Shown here one piece after another: positions 42,760 to 51,806 of a DNA stretch of 64,000 bases (positions are counted from its first letter, which is position 1; each line of letters starts with the position of its first letter). The position numbers were made by a program, and so were the translations under genes. This DNA comes from JBOHRN01 sp050732775. Lineage in GTDB: Bacteria > Gemmatimonadota > Gemmatimonadetes > Longimicrobiales > Longimicrobiaceae. The notes beneath the pieces are model-generated. The model was not told where the DNA came from. It did no database searches and saw only the letters and a program-made list of their open reading frames with translations. The stretch spans positions 36,105 to 100,104 of the forward strand of contig JBOHRN010000046.1 of assembly GCA_050732775.1 (NCBI GenBank). Direction: 5' to 3'.

Positions 42760-43288
42760 CTCAACCGAAACGAGCAACTTCTTTCTATCGGCCGAAGCCC
42801 TGCGCGGCGTGGGAGCGGCGCTGCGGGAGGATCGCGCACCCGACGACGCCGCTGGCGCCCTGCGGAGGGTGGGTGCGGGGTTGGGCGCTGCCCTCACCAG
42901 CGGCGACTTGGGAGAGGGCGCCGGGCCCGAGACCGAGGCGGAGAAGTTCTGGAACGGTCTCTCGGAGCGGCTCTCCACAGCCGGACTGGGGAAGTTCCGG
43001 CACAGCTCCCTGCACCCCGGGGTGGCGGCCCTCGACAGTTCCGACAGCGCCGAGGCAGACCCTAGCGCTGGGTACAGCCACCCCTGCTGCCACCTGACCA
43101 CCGGGGTGCTGGCCGGGGTGCTGCGCCCCGCCGCGGGGCGCGAGATCGCCGTAATGGAGGCGGAGTGCCGTTCGCGGGGCGACCAGAGGTGCCGCTTTCT
43201 GGTCGGCGCCCGGCCCACCCTGGAGCGGCTGCACGGCGACCTGGCGGCGGGACGGGGGGTGGAGCAAGCCGTGGCGGCGCTAGGCTGA
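42752..43288 (+). CDS. V4R-domain protein
   Basis: 178 residues from GTG 42752. The C-terminal half is a V4R domain (about 95-160: HPCCHLTTGVLAGVLRPAAG, then EAECRSRGDQRCRFLVG). V4R domains bind small molecules such as aromatics or tetrapyrroles and have conserved Cys that may be metal-bound. The N-terminal half looks helical. Because it overlaps the diguanylate cyclase gene, it may be a sensor for that system. No output domain is seen, so it should act through contacts with the neighbours. Confidence 0.82.
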   Translation: MNNSTETSNFFLSAEALRGVGAALREDRAPDDAAGALRRVGAGLGAALTSGDLGEGAGPETEAEKFWNGLSERLSTAGLGKFRHSSLHPGVAALDSSDSAEADPSAGYSHPCCHLTTGVLAGVLRPAAGREIAVMEAECRSRGDQRCRFLVGARPTLERLHGDLAAGRGVEQAVAALG

Positions 43289-43291
43289 CGC

Positions 43292-43714
43292 TTGGGGAGG
43301 GTTATCGGCTTCGACTACGGAGCGCGGCGCCTGGGCGTGGCGCTCTCCGACCCCACCCGCACTCTGGCCACCCCGCTGGGCACGCTGGTACGCCGCGAAG
43401 GGAAGCGGATACCGTGGGCCGCGCTGGCGCGGCTTCTGGATGGCAGAGAGACCGATCTGGCGGTGGTGGGCCTCCCCCTGGAGCTGGGCGGGGAGGAAGG
43501 CGCATGGGCGCTCGAGACGCGCGCCTTTGGAGCCGAAGTCGAACGAAAGCTCGGCTGCCCGGTCCGCTTCGTGGACGAACGGATGACCTCGCTCCAAGCC
43601 GAACGGCTGGTCCGCTCCTCGGGGTTGTCGCGCACGCGCCGCGAGGAGAAGGAGCGCGTAGACTCGGCGGCGGCGGCTGTGATACTCCAACACTTTCTGG
43701 ATTCGAAACGGTGA
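43292..43714 (+). CDS. ruvX: Putative pre-16S rRNA nuclease / Holliday junction resolvase-like YqgF
   Basis: 140 residues of the YqgF/RuvX family, which trims the 5' end of 16S rRNA (its older name was Holliday junction resolvase). RNase H-like motifs are present: FDYGARRLGVALSD, VVGLPLELGG, VDERMTSLQA and RVDSAAAAVILQHFL. TTG start 3 nt after the V4R stop. GTGA at the end couples it to mltG. The ruvX-mltG neighbourhood is common in bacteria. Confidence 0.93.
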   Translation: MGRVIGFDYGARRLGVALSDPTRTLATPLGTLVRREGKRIPWAALARLLDGRETDLAVVGLPLELGGEEGAWALETRAFGAEVERKLGCPVRFVDERMTSLQAERLVRSSGLSRTRREEKERVDSAAAAVILQHFLDSKR

Positions 43715-44700
43715 AAGCTCTCCTTCTCGCGGCTTTGCTCGCGGCCGTGCTCGCGGCTTGCGGAGGAGAGCCGGGCGAGCCGGTGCTGGTAACGGTACCG
43801 AGGGGGAGCGGGTCGGGCGCGGTGGTGGACTCCCTGGCCGCCCACGACCTGGTCAACAACCCGCTCCTTTTCCGGCTCTACCTGCGCCTCCGCGGCGCGG
43901 ACCGCTCCCTCAAACCCGGTACCTACCGGATGGCACCGGGGATGTCGTGGAGGGCGGTGGCCGACAAGTTGGTCTCGGGCGAGGTGGCCACCGTGCAGGT
44001 GGTCGTGCCCGAGGGGTGGAGCACCCACCGTATCGCGCCCCAGATCGCCGCGGTCACGGGGGCTGACCCGGACCGAGTCCTCGGCTTCGTGCAAGACAGT
44101 GCGGCGGCCGCCCAGCTAGGGGTGCCCGGGCCCACTCTCGAGGGGTACCTATACCCGGCCACCTACACCTTTCCCATGAACGCCGACTTCCGCGACATGG
44201 TTGGGCGGATGGTAAACCGCTACCGGCAAGTGTGGAGCGCACAGTGGCGGGCGCGCGCCGACTCTCTGGGTATGTCGGAGCGGGAGGTGGTCACCTTGGC
44301 GTCGATCGTGGAGATGGAGGCCAAGGTGTGGAGCGAGCGCGACACCATCGCCGGGGTCTACCTGAACCGGCTCGAGATCGGCATGCCGCTCCAGGCTGAC
44401 CCCACCGTGCAGTACGCCTTGGGCGAGCATCAGCAGCGGCTTCTGTACCGCCATATCGACACCGTGGCCGACCACCCGTACAACACCTACACCCGCCGGG
44501 GACTCCCGCCCGGTCCCATCGCCTCGCCCAGCCAGGAGGCCATGCGGGCGGTCCTGTACCCGGCCGGGACGGACTACCTCTACTTCGTAGCCCGACCCGA
44601 CGGGCGGCACGTTTTTAGTGAGACTCTGCGGGAGCACAACCGCGCCCGTGCCCGTATCCGCGCCGCCCTTCGAGAGGCCGGGGCCGCGCGCTCCCAGTGA
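43711..44700 (+). CDS. mltG: Endolytic murein transglycosylase MltG
   Basis: MltG cleaves nascent peptidoglycan strands and sets glycan length. The 329-residue protein has the YceG-type N-terminal domain (VTVPRGSGSGAVVDSLAAHD) and the catalytic domain (about 150-300) with the Glu of SIVEMEAKVWSERDTIAGVY and the NTYTRRGLPPGPIASPS segment. GTG start at 43711 overlaps ruvX. Instead of the usual N-terminal membrane helix it has a signal ending in LAAC, so it may be a lipoprotein. Its end overlaps thiE (GTGA). Confidence 0.93.
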   Translation: MKALLLAALLAAVLAACGGEPGEPVLVTVPRGSGSGAVVDSLAAHDLVNNPLLFRLYLRLRGADRSLKPGTYRMAPGMSWRAVADKLVSGEVATVQVVVPEGWSTHRIAPQIAAVTGADPDRVLGFVQDSAAAAQLGVPGPTLEGYLYPATYTFPMNADFRDMVGRMVNRYRQVWSAQWRARADSLGMSEREVVTLASIVEMEAKVWSERDTIAGVYLNRLEIGMPLQADPTVQYALGEHQQRLLYRHIDTVADHPYNTYTRRGLPPGPIASPSQEAMRAVLYPAGTDYLYFVARPDGRHVFSETLREHNRARARIRAALREAGAARSQ

Positions 44701-45335
44701 CCAGGGGGGAACTGCGCGGCCGGCTGGCGCTGGTCGTTGTCGCCGACGACCGGCCGGAGAGGCAACTGGTCGAGGTGGCGGTCGAAGTGGTGGAGGCGGG
44801 CGCGCCTGCGCTCCAACTCCGCCGCAAGGGCGCAGAGGGGAAGGAGCTCTTCCGGCTGGCCCGGCGGCTCCTACAGGTTACCCGGCCGCGGGGCGCCCTC
44901 CTGTTCGTGAACGACCGGCTGGACGTGGCCCTGGCCGCGGGCGCCGACGGCGCGCACCTGGGCGCAGACGACTTGCCGCTCGAAGCGGCGCGGCGCCTCT
45001 CGCCCGCCGGCTTCCTGTTGGGCCGCTCGGTAGATACCCCGGCGGAGGCGCGGGCTGCCGCCCTGGCCGGGGCCGACTACCTGGGGGTGGGGCCGGTATT
45101 CGCCACCGGGAGCAAATCAGGACTCCCCGGACCGGCCGGAACCGCGGGCGTGCGCGAGGTGGTAAGAGCGGTAAAGGTCCCGGTGATCGGGATCGGGGGG
45201 ATAACCGTGGAGAGGGCGGGCGCGGTGATAACGTCGGGCGCGGCCGGGGTGGCGGTGATCAGCGCGGTGATGGGGGCCGCCTCACCCGGCGCCGCGGTGG
45301 AGGCGTTCCTGCGCAGTTTATCGACTGCGCGCTAG
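44697..45335 (+). CDS. thiE: Thiamine-phosphate synthase
   Basis: ThiE joins the pyrimidine and thiazole halves of thiamine. The 212-residue TIM-barrel enzyme carries the family motifs LQLRRKG, LFVNDRLDVALAAGADGAHL, YLGVGPVFATGSK and VIGIGGIT. GTG start overlaps mltG by 4 nt. No other thiamine gene is present here, so it is carried along in this operon. Its stop shares CTAG with the convergent NtrC-type gene. Confidence 0.93.
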   Translation: MTRGELRGRLALVVVADDRPERQLVEVAVEVVEAGAPALQLRRKGAEGKELFRLARRLLQVTRPRGALLFVNDRLDVALAAGADGAHLGADDLPLEAARRLSPAGFLLGRSVDTPAEARAAALAGADYLGVGPVFATGSKSGLPGPAGTAGVREVVRAVKVPVIGIGGITVERAGAVITSGAAGVAVISAVMGAASPGAAVEAFLRSLSTAR

Positions 45336-46738
45336 ATCTCCAGTTCATGCTTGGAAAGCATCCGGTGGATCGTCTTCCGGTCCATCCCCGCGTTGCGGGC
45401 GGCCTCGGAGATGTTGCCGTCGTGCCTGCCCAGGAGGTCTCTCAGATACGCCAATTCGAACGAGGCGACGGCCTCGGCCTTGGCCTGGTGGAAGGGCCGG
45501 TCGGCGGTCACGGCGGCTGCACGGCCGTCTGGCTCCACTACTCCCTTGACCTCGCCGGGCAAGTCGTCCGCCGAGATCTCGCCCCCCGCTTCGCTCAGCG
45601 ACACCACCCTCTCGACGGCGTTCTGCAACTCGCGCACGTTACCGGGCCAGGAGTGATTGGTCAGTACGCGCAAGGCGGCCGCTGACAGGGTGACCCCTTC
45701 CCTCCCGTACTCCTTGGAGTAGCGCTTCAAAAAGTGCTGGACCAGGGGGATTACGTCGTCCTTCCGCTCTCGCAGCGGGGGAATGTGGACCGGCACCACG
45801 TTTAGCCGGTAGTAGAGATCCTGGCGGATAACCCCCTCCGAGATAGCCGTGTCGGGGTTTCGGTTGGTGGCCGAGACCCAGCGCACGTCGATGGGTATCT
45901 CCCCCTTGCCCCCCACCCGGCGGATTACCCGCTCCTGGATGACCCGTAGGAGTTTGGCCTGAAGCTCCAAGCTCATCTCCGAGATCTCGTCCAGCAGGAA
46001 GGTGCCTCCGGCCGCCTGCTCGATGAGCCCCTGCCGCTGTTGGTCCGCGCCGGTGAAGGCCCCCTTTTCGTAGCCGAACAGCTCGGACTCGAGCAAATTA
46101 TCCGGCAGGGCCGCGCAGTTGACCGGCACGAAGGGGTGGTCCGCGCGACGGCTAGCCGCGTGGATGGCGCGGGCGATCAACTCCTTGCCGGTACCCGACT
46201 CGCCCGACACGAACACGCTGGCGTCGGTGGGCGCCACCCGCTCGACGACCGAAAAAACACGCCGCAGCGGCTCGCTGCTCCCGACGATGTGGTCGAAGCT
46301 GGACCGGCGCTTGAGCTGGTCGCGCAGCCGGGCGTTGTCGCGGGCCAGCTTCACCTGCTGGGCGGCTCGCCCTAGCAAGATGCGGAGTTGGGTGGCGCTG
46401 AACGGCTTGGGGATGTAGTCGTACGCTCCGGCCTCAATCGCCTCCACGCTGGAGTCCACGGTGGCGAAGCCAGTGATCATCACTACCAACGCCTCGGGCA
46501 CCTCTTCCTTGATCTGGCGCAAGAGGTCCATGCCGTCCATGTCGGGCAGGCGCAGGTCGGCGAGCACGATGTCGGGGCGCTGGCGGCGTACCAGCTCCAG
46601 GGCGCTCCTCCCCCGGTTCTCCGTGAGCACGGCAAATCCCGACCCGACCAGGATCTGGCCGCAGCTCTTGAGCAAGAGCTCTTCGTCGTCCACCACCAGT
46701 ACGGTGATGGAGCCGGGAAGGGTGGTAGTCGAAGTCAT
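45332..46738 (-). CDS. Sigma-54-dependent response regulator (NtrC family)
   Basis: 468 residues: receiver (about 10-125, phospho-acceptor Asp61), AAA+ activator domain (about 145-385; Walker A GESGTGKE, GAFTGA loop YEKGAFTGA that contacts sigma-54, Walker B GGTFLLDEI), and a Fis-type helix-turn-helix (about 425-468, NISEAARNAGMDRKTIHRML). It should activate sigma-54 promoters when phosphorylated. ATG at 46738 is chosen (a TTG 21 nt upstream is possible). It follows ribF by 50 nt and its kinase is not in the window; the targets are unknown. Confidence 0.93.
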   Translation of the reverse strand: MTSTTTLPGSITVLVVDDEELLLKSCGQILVGSGFAVLTENRGRSALELVRRQRPDIVLADLRLPDMDGMDLLRQIKEEVPEALVVMITGFATVDSSVEAIEAGAYDYIPKPFSATQLRILLGRAAQQVKLARDNARLRDQLKRRSSFDHIVGSSEPLRRVFSVVERVAPTDASVFVSGESGTGKELIARAIHAASRRADHPFVPVNCAALPDNLLESELFGYEKGAFTGADQQRQGLIEQAAGGTFLLDEISEMSLELQAKLLRVIQERVIRRVGGKGEIPIDVRWVSATNRNPDTAISEGVIRQDLYYRLNVVPVHIPPLRERKDDVIPLVQHFLKRYSKEYGREGVTLSAAALRVLTNHSWPGNVRELQNAVERVVSLSEAGGEISADDLPGEVKGVVEPDGRAAAVTADRPFHQAKAEAVASFELAYLRDLLGRHDGNISEAARNAGMDRKTIHRMLSKHELEI

Positions 46739-46788
46739 GGAGGCGGGAAAAGCTACCAAAGTAACCCCGGCGGGGCAATGCGTGGTGG

Positions 46789-47745
46789 TTACCTTGGGGG
46801 GTGTAGCACGGCACGGCCGCGCTCCTCGTCCTCGTGCAGCTGGCGGATCAGCTGTTTGGGCGAGTCAAAGGGGAAAACGTCGCGGAGCCGGGTGTGTAAC
46901 TCTACCCGGACGGTGACTCCGTACAGCTCCCGGTCGAAGTCGAAGAGGTGGAGTTCGATGGTGGGTGGCGAGCCCTGGAAGGTGGGGCGCGGTCCCAGGT
47001 GTAGCAGCCCGGGGAGGGGGCTACTCGCCACCCACCCGAAAACCGCGTACACCCCCTCCTTGGGCAAGAGCTTATCGCCCTCGGGCACAGTCAGGTTGGC
47101 GGTAGGAAAGCCGAGCCGCCGTCCCCGTCCGTCCCCGTGAACCACTACTCCACGGAAAGAGTACGGTCGTCCCAACCCCACGGCGGCCGCGGTCACATTT
47201 CCCTCCAGCAAGGCACGGCGGACGCGGGTCGAGGAGACGGCCTCTCCGTCCAGCCCGACGGGCCCCACCACGTCGACTCGGAAGCCGTGCTCCTCGCCCA
47301 GCTCGCGCAGGGTATCGACCCCCCCTTCCCGGTTCTTGCCGAAGCCGTGGTCGTACCCGATCACCAACTCCTCCATGCCCAGCCGCCCCAGCAGGATCTC
47401 TTCCACGAAGCGGCGCGGAGGGTACTGCTGGAGAACCGGCGTAAAGGGGAGGAAGATGGCGTAATGGAGCCCTGACTCGGCCAGAAACTCCTTCTTCTCG
47501 TCCGCGGTGGTGAGGAGCGGCGGGGCGTGCTCCGGCCGCACCACGCGGAGCGGATGGGGATGAAAAGTTACCAGAGCCGAGCGCCGCCCCGTGGCTGCCG
47601 AGCGGCGGACGATCTCGGCCAGGACTTCGCGGTGGCCGCGGTGTACCCCGTCGAAGGTGCCGATGGTGACCACCGAGCCCCGCCCGTCGGCCGGCAGGGG
47701 CGCGGGGAGGGCGGGGTTGATGGCGAAACCGGGGGGCGCGCTCAC
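46789..47745 (-). CDS. ribF: Bifunctional riboflavin kinase / FAD synthetase
   Basis: RibF phosphorylates riboflavin to FMN and adenylates FMN to FAD. In the 318-residue protein the N-terminal FAD-synthetase domain has TIGTFDGVHRGHREVL, and the C-terminal kinase domain has RGRRLGFPTANL and the following PEGVYAV-type loop (KEGVYAVFG). Length is usual. It overlaps truB by 4 nt and is the last gene of the nusA-infB operon, an arrangement common in bacteria. Confidence 0.95.
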   Translation of the reverse strand: MSAPPGFAINPALPAPLPADGRGSVVTIGTFDGVHRGHREVLAEIVRRSAATGRRSALVTFHPHPLRVVRPEHAPPLLTTADEKKEFLAESGLHYAIFLPFTPVLQQYPPRRFVEEILLGRLGMEELVIGYDHGFGKNREGGVDTLRELGEEHGFRVDVVGPVGLDGEAVSSTRVRRALLEGNVTAAAVGLGRPYSFRGVVVHGDGRGRRLGFPTANLTVPEGDKLLPKEGVYAVFGWVASSPLPGLLHLGPRPTFQGSPPTIELHLFDFDRELYGVTVRVELHTRLRDVFPFDSPKQLIRQLHEDEERGRAVLHPPR

Positions 47746-48635
47746 GCGAACACCTTGCCGGGCAGGAGCCGGTCTGCCCGGCGTTCGCCCACAGCCAAGA
47801 AAGAGCCGTCGGGCGCCAAGAGTACCACCGGAGACCCTTCGGGAAGCTCCGGCTCCGGGAACAGCGGCGCTTCCCGGCCGTGGCTCACCCGCCCGGCTTG
47901 CTCCGGGTCGAGCCGGTGGGCGGGCAGGTGGCCGAGGGCCGCCCGGGGGGGGATCAGAGCGCGTTCGACCGCTTCCGGGTCTTCCAGCTGTGAGGGGGGA
48001 AGCGCCCCCCCCAAGCCTATGTCGCCCACCGAAGTGCGCCTGAGGGCGGTGAGGTGCCCCCCCACCCCGAGAGCGTCGCCCACGTCGCGCGCGATGGCGC
48101 GTACGTAGGTGCCGGCCGAGCAGTCGACTTCAAAGTCTACCTCGGGAAGCCTCACCCCGGTGACCTCCAGCCGGTGGATGGTTACCCGCGCGGGGCGCCG
48201 CTCCAGCTCGCGGCCCCGCCTCGCCGCCCGGTAGCTCCGCTCGCCGCCTACCTTCTTGGCCGAAAAGCGGGGCGGGAGCTGAAGGGTATCCCCCAACTGG
48301 GTGCGGAAGACCGCGCGCACCTCGGCTTCGTCGAGCTCCCGCCACCCCTCGCTGGAGTGGATCACGGCGCCGGTCCGGTCGTCGCTGTCGGTAGCCGCCC
48401 CCAGCCGCAGCGTGGCGTTGTACCGTTTGGGCAAGACCAACAGATACTCGGCCAGCCGGGTGGCCCTTCCCAGTAAGAGGAGCAGGAGGCCAGTGGCGAA
48501 GGGGTCCAAAGTGCCCGCGTGGCCGACTTTAGCTAGCCGGAGGGAGCGGCGGGCCGCGGCCACCACGTCGTGGGAGGTGGGGCCAGAGGGCTTGTCCACG
48601 GGGAGGACTCCGAAACGGTCAGGCGCTCTCGCCAC
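47742..48635 (-). CDS. truB: tRNA pseudouridine(55) synthase
   Basis: TruB makes pseudouridine at position 55 of tRNA. The 297-residue protein has LPVDKPSGPTSHDVV, GHAGTLDPFATGLLLLLLG with the catalytic Asp, the RYNATLRLGAATDSDDRTG loop and CSAGTYVRAIARDVG. GTG start at 48635 overlaps the end of rbfA by 17 nt. It ends in a PUA-type C-terminal region. Confidence 0.95.
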   Translation of the reverse strand: MARAPDRFGVLPVDKPSGPTSHDVVAAARRSLRLAKVGHAGTLDPFATGLLLLLLGRATRLAEYLLVLPKRYNATLRLGAATDSDDRTGAVIHSSEGWRELDEAEVRAVFRTQLGDTLQLPPRFSAKKVGGERSYRAARRGRELERRPARVTIHRLEVTGVRLPEVDFEVDCSAGTYVRAIARDVGDALGVGGHLTALRRTSVGDIGLGGALPPSQLEDPEAVERALIPPRAALGHLPAHRLDPEQAGRVSHGREAPLFPEPELPEGSPVVLLAPDGSFLAVGERRADRLLPGKVFA

Positions 48636-48996
48636 TCCCCCCTCCCTCCTGCAGGGAGCCGAGCCCGCGCAGGAGACGCTCGACGCGGGCGGCCTCCTCC
48701 AGTTTGCGGTCGACCTCGAAGTGGAGCTCGGGTATGCGCCTGAGCCGGAGCGAGCGGCCGAGCTGACCGCGGATGAAGGAGCCAGCGCTGGTCAACCCCT
48801 CCACGGCCAGGCGCCTCTCCTCGTCGCCGCCCAGAGTGGTCACGTAGACGGTGGCGTGGTCGAGCTCGGGCGACGCCTGCACCGCCGTGACGGTGGCCGA
48901 GCAGGCGCGGGGGTCGCGTACCTCCTCTCGTACCACGGTGGCGATCTCCTGTTTGAGGAGCTGGTTGATCCGCTCCGTGCGGCGGTAAGCGGGCAA
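48619..48996 (-). CDS. rbfA: Ribosome-binding factor A
   Basis: RbfA is a KH-fold factor for the last steps of 30S assembly. The 125-residue protein fits the family (RRTERINQLLKQEIATVV, VTAVQASPELDHATVYVT, RRIPELHFEVDRKLEEAARV). The start is most likely TTG at 48996, 8 nt after the DUF503 stop, because no ATG or GTG lies closer to the conserved start. The gene order infB-DUF503-rbfA-truB-ribF is a typical translation operon. Confidence 0.93.
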   Translation of the reverse strand: MPAYRRTERINQLLKQEIATVVREEVRDPRACSATVTAVQASPELDHATVYVTTLGGDEERRLAVEGLTSAGSFIRGQLGRSLRLRRIPELHFEVDRKLEEAARVERLLRGLGSLQEGGGSGESA

Positions 48997-49004
48997 AGGG
49001 GGGC

Positions 49005-49286
49005 TCAGTAATAAGTGGTTTGGCAGTCGAGGACGCGCAGCCGCACCTCCTCCCCGAGCAAGCGGTCGGCGCTCTCGAGCACCGTGTGGGCCCGCTTCCG
49101 GTCGGTGGCCACCACGCACGCCGAGACCTCGGCACGGGCGTGGACGTCCTGCAGGCCGGTCTCGGCCACGGACAAGTTGAAGCGGTTCTTGAGCCGCTCC
49201 CGCACGCTCTTTACCACCGACCTCTTCTCCTTGAGCGACGCGCACCCGGGGATGAGCACGCGCCACACCGAGACCCCGATCACCAT
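49005..49286 (-). CDS. DUF503 family protein
   Basis: 93 residues that match DUF503: MVIGVSVWRVLIPGCASLKE, then KRSVVKSVRERLKNRFNLSV, AETGLQDVHARAEVSACVVA. The family is a ferredoxin-like fold of unknown role that sits between infB and rbfA in many genomes, so a link to ribosome maturation is likely. ATG at 49286 is preferred; a TTG at 49298 is next to the infB stop. Both leave the same conserved core. Confidence 0.85.
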   Translation of the reverse strand: MVIGVSVWRVLIPGCASLKEKRSVVKSVRERLKNRFNLSVAETGLQDVHARAEVSACVVATDRKRAHTVLESADRLLGEEVRLRVLDCQTTYY

Positions 49287-49298
49287 ACGGCGGGCCAA

Positions 49299-51782
49299 CT
49301 ACTCCGCGGCGGCCGTGGCGAGGGTTCTCACCACCTCTTCGACCCGGAAGCACTCGATCACGTCTCCCACCTTGACGTCGTTGAAGTCGGCTACGTGAAG
49401 CCCGCACTCGAAGCCCTCGCGGACCTCGCGAACGTCGTCCTTGAAGCGCTTCAAGCTGTCCAACTCGCCCTGGTAAATCTGGACCTCGTCGCGGATCACC
49501 CGCACCAGGCCGCGGCGCCGGACCTCTCCCTCGGTGACCATGCAACCAGCGATGGTGCCTGCGCGCGGAATCTTGAATACCTCGCGAACCTCGGCGACCC
49601 CGAGCAAGACTTCCTTCTCTCCGGGGGCGAGGAGTCCCTCCATGGCGGCACGGATCTCTTCTACCGCCTCGTAGATCACGCTGTACAAACGTATGTCTAC
49701 CTGCTCCCGCTCCGAGGTCTGGCGGGCCTCGGCCGTGGGCCGGACGTGGAAGCCGATCACGATGGCACCGGCCGTGGACGCGAGCAGCACGTCGGACTCG
49801 TTGATGGCGCCCACGCCGCGGTGGATCACGTCCACCGCTACCTCGTCGGTGGAGAGTTGCTCCAGAGAGTCGGAGAGGGCCTGCACGGAGCCGTCGACGT
49901 CTCCCTTGATGAGGATGTTTAGTTGGGTGGTCTCGCCCCGGGCCAGCATGGCGGAGAGGTCGCCCAACTTGACACCGCGACCCTTGATGCGCATACGCTT
50001 TTCGCGCTCGAGCCGTTGGCGGGTCTGGGCCACTTCGGCAGCCCGCACCGCGTCCATGCGGATAAGCTGGTCTCCGGCCTGGGGAACCCCCGAGAGCCCG
50101 AGCAGCTGCACGGGGATCGACGGCCCGGCTTCCGCCACCGGGCGACCGCGCTCGTCGAGCAAGGCGCGAACCCGGCCGTTGTAGAGCCCGCAGATCACGT
50201 AGTCTCCCGGTCGCAGGGTACCGTTGGTGACCAGTACCGTGGCCACCGGGCCCTTGCCCACGTCGAGTTGCGACTCGATCACCACGCCCAAGGCGTCACG
50301 GCCGGGGTTGGCCTTGAGCTCCAACAGCTCGGCCTGGAGGAGAACTTTGTCCAGCAGGTCGCCAAGACCGGCGCCGGTCTTGGCCGAGACGTCGGCCGAC
50401 ATCACCTCTCCCCCGAACTCCTCCAAGATGACCTCGTGTTGCAGAAGATCTTGCTTGACCCGGGCGGGGTCGGCGTCGGGAAGATCCACCTTGTTCACGG
50501 CGACCACCACCGGCACGCCCGCGTTCTTGGCGTGGCTGATCGCCTCGATGGTCTGGGGCATGACCGAGTCGTCGGCCGCCACCACCAGGATTACCACGTC
50601 GGTAACCTCGGCTCCGCGGGCGCGCATGGCCGTGAAGGCCGCGTGTCCCGGAGTGTCCAGGAAGGTAAGGGAACGGGCGTCGTCCAGCCCGAGGTGGTAG
50701 GCGCCGATGTGCTGGGTAATACCCCCCGCCTCTCCGGCGATCACGTTCTCCTTGCGGATGTGGTCCAGGAGCGAAGTCTTGCCATGGTCCACGTGGCCCA
50801 TGACCGTGACCACGGGGGGACGGGGGGAGAGGTCTTCGGCCCTGTCTTCCTCGACCTCGATCTCGGCGGCGGCCGAGAACGCCTGCTCCCGCACGGCCCG
50901 GTACCCGAACTCGTCCAAGAGCATCTCGATCTGGTCGAAGTCGAGCCGCTGGTTGATGGTAACCATTAGCCCGAGGTTCTTGAACGCCGAGGAGACGATC
51001 TCGGTGGGCGTGGCCTCGATGAGTTCGGCCAGCTCGGCCACGGTCAGGAACTCGTTGACCCGAACCGTGGTGGCCTCCTCCTGCCGCTCCTCCTCCTGCT
51101 CGAGCTCCCGGCGCTCCTGGGCGGTAAGCCCGGTGCTCTGGGACTTTCTCCGCTTCTTGCCGCCCGACTCGATGGCGGCCATGGTGCGGCGGATGTTCTG
51201 CTGTACCGCGCCCTGGTCGACCCGGGAGCGCTTCTTTTTGCGCTTCCGGTCCGGCCGCTGGCGGCGTCCGTCCGCGGTGAACCCCTCGGCTTGCACGCGC
51301 ACCCGGCTCAGCTGTTGGCCCTCGCGCGCGGGCGTGGGGGCAGAGCTCGCCGCCGGGCGCGGGCGGGCGCTGGCCAGCGGGGCCGGCTCGGGCTCGGCAG
51401 GGACCGGCTCGTCCGGGCGGGCTCGGGCGGGCTCCTCTACCGCTTCCGGCTCGGCCGGGGACTCGCTAGCGGAGCTGGCCAGCACCCCTGCCTCTGCGGG
51501 CTCGGGGGCGGCGGGCACGGGGGGCATATCCTCCTTGCTCCGGCGCCGGCGGCGGCCGCGGGGGGCCGACGACTGTTGATCCTCGAGCGCCGCCTCGATA
51601 GCCGCCTTACCGGAGGCGTGGCCCAGGCGGCGCTCCCGCTCCAGCACGGTGCGCACGCGCGCCACGTGCTCGTCCGCGACCGTGGCGGACGAGCTCGCCA
51701 CCGGGACTTCCATCTCCCGGAGCAGGTTGATCAACGCCTCTGAAGAGACGTCGAGCTCTTTGGCGGCTTCTAAGACTCTCAT
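49299..51782 (-). CDS. infB: Translation initiation factor IF-2
   Basis: IF-2 brings formyl-Met-tRNA to the ribosome and joins the subunits with GTP. The 827-residue protein begins with an IF2-N helix domain (MRVLEAAKELDVSSEALINL), a long Pro/Ala/Glu and Arg/Lys-rich linker (about 60-215), and a second IF2-N domain (about 240-300). The G domain follows (about 323-490; GHVDHGKTSLLDHI, DTPGHAAF, NKVDL), then domains II, III and IV. It is preceded by the L7Ae-like gene (24 nt away) and followed by DUF503. Confidence 0.97.
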   Translation of the reverse strand: MRVLEAAKELDVSSEALINLLREMEVPVASSSATVADEHVARVRTVLERERRLGHASGKAAIEAALEDQQSSAPRGRRRRRSKEDMPPVPAAPEPAEAGVLASSASESPAEPEAVEEPARARPDEPVPAEPEPAPLASARPRPAASSAPTPAREGQQLSRVRVQAEGFTADGRRQRPDRKRKKKRSRVDQGAVQQNIRRTMAAIESGGKKRRKSQSTGLTAQERRELEQEEERQEEATTVRVNEFLTVAELAELIEATPTEIVSSAFKNLGLMVTINQRLDFDQIEMLLDEFGYRAVREQAFSAAAEIEVEEDRAEDLSPRPPVVTVMGHVDHGKTSLLDHIRKENVIAGEAGGITQHIGAYHLGLDDARSLTFLDTPGHAAFTAMRARGAEVTDVVILVVAADDSVMPQTIEAISHAKNAGVPVVVAVNKVDLPDADPARVKQDLLQHEVILEEFGGEVMSADVSAKTGAGLGDLLDKVLLQAELLELKANPGRDALGVVIESQLDVGKGPVATVLVTNGTLRPGDYVICGLYNGRVRALLDERGRPVAEAGPSIPVQLLGLSGVPQAGDQLIRMDAVRAAEVAQTRQRLEREKRMRIKGRGVKLGDLSAMLARGETTQLNILIKGDVDGSVQALSDSLEQLSTDEVAVDVIHRGVGAINESDVLLASTAGAIVIGFHVRPTAEARQTSEREQVDIRLYSVIYEAVEEIRAAMEGLLAPGEKEVLLGVAEVREVFKIPRAGTIAGCMVTEGEVRRRGLVRVIRDEVQIYQGELDSLKRFKDDVREVREGFECGLHVADFNDVKVGDVIECFRVEEVVRTLATAAAE

Positions 51783-51806
51783 TGCTTGCGTACGGCTTAC
51801 TCTCTG

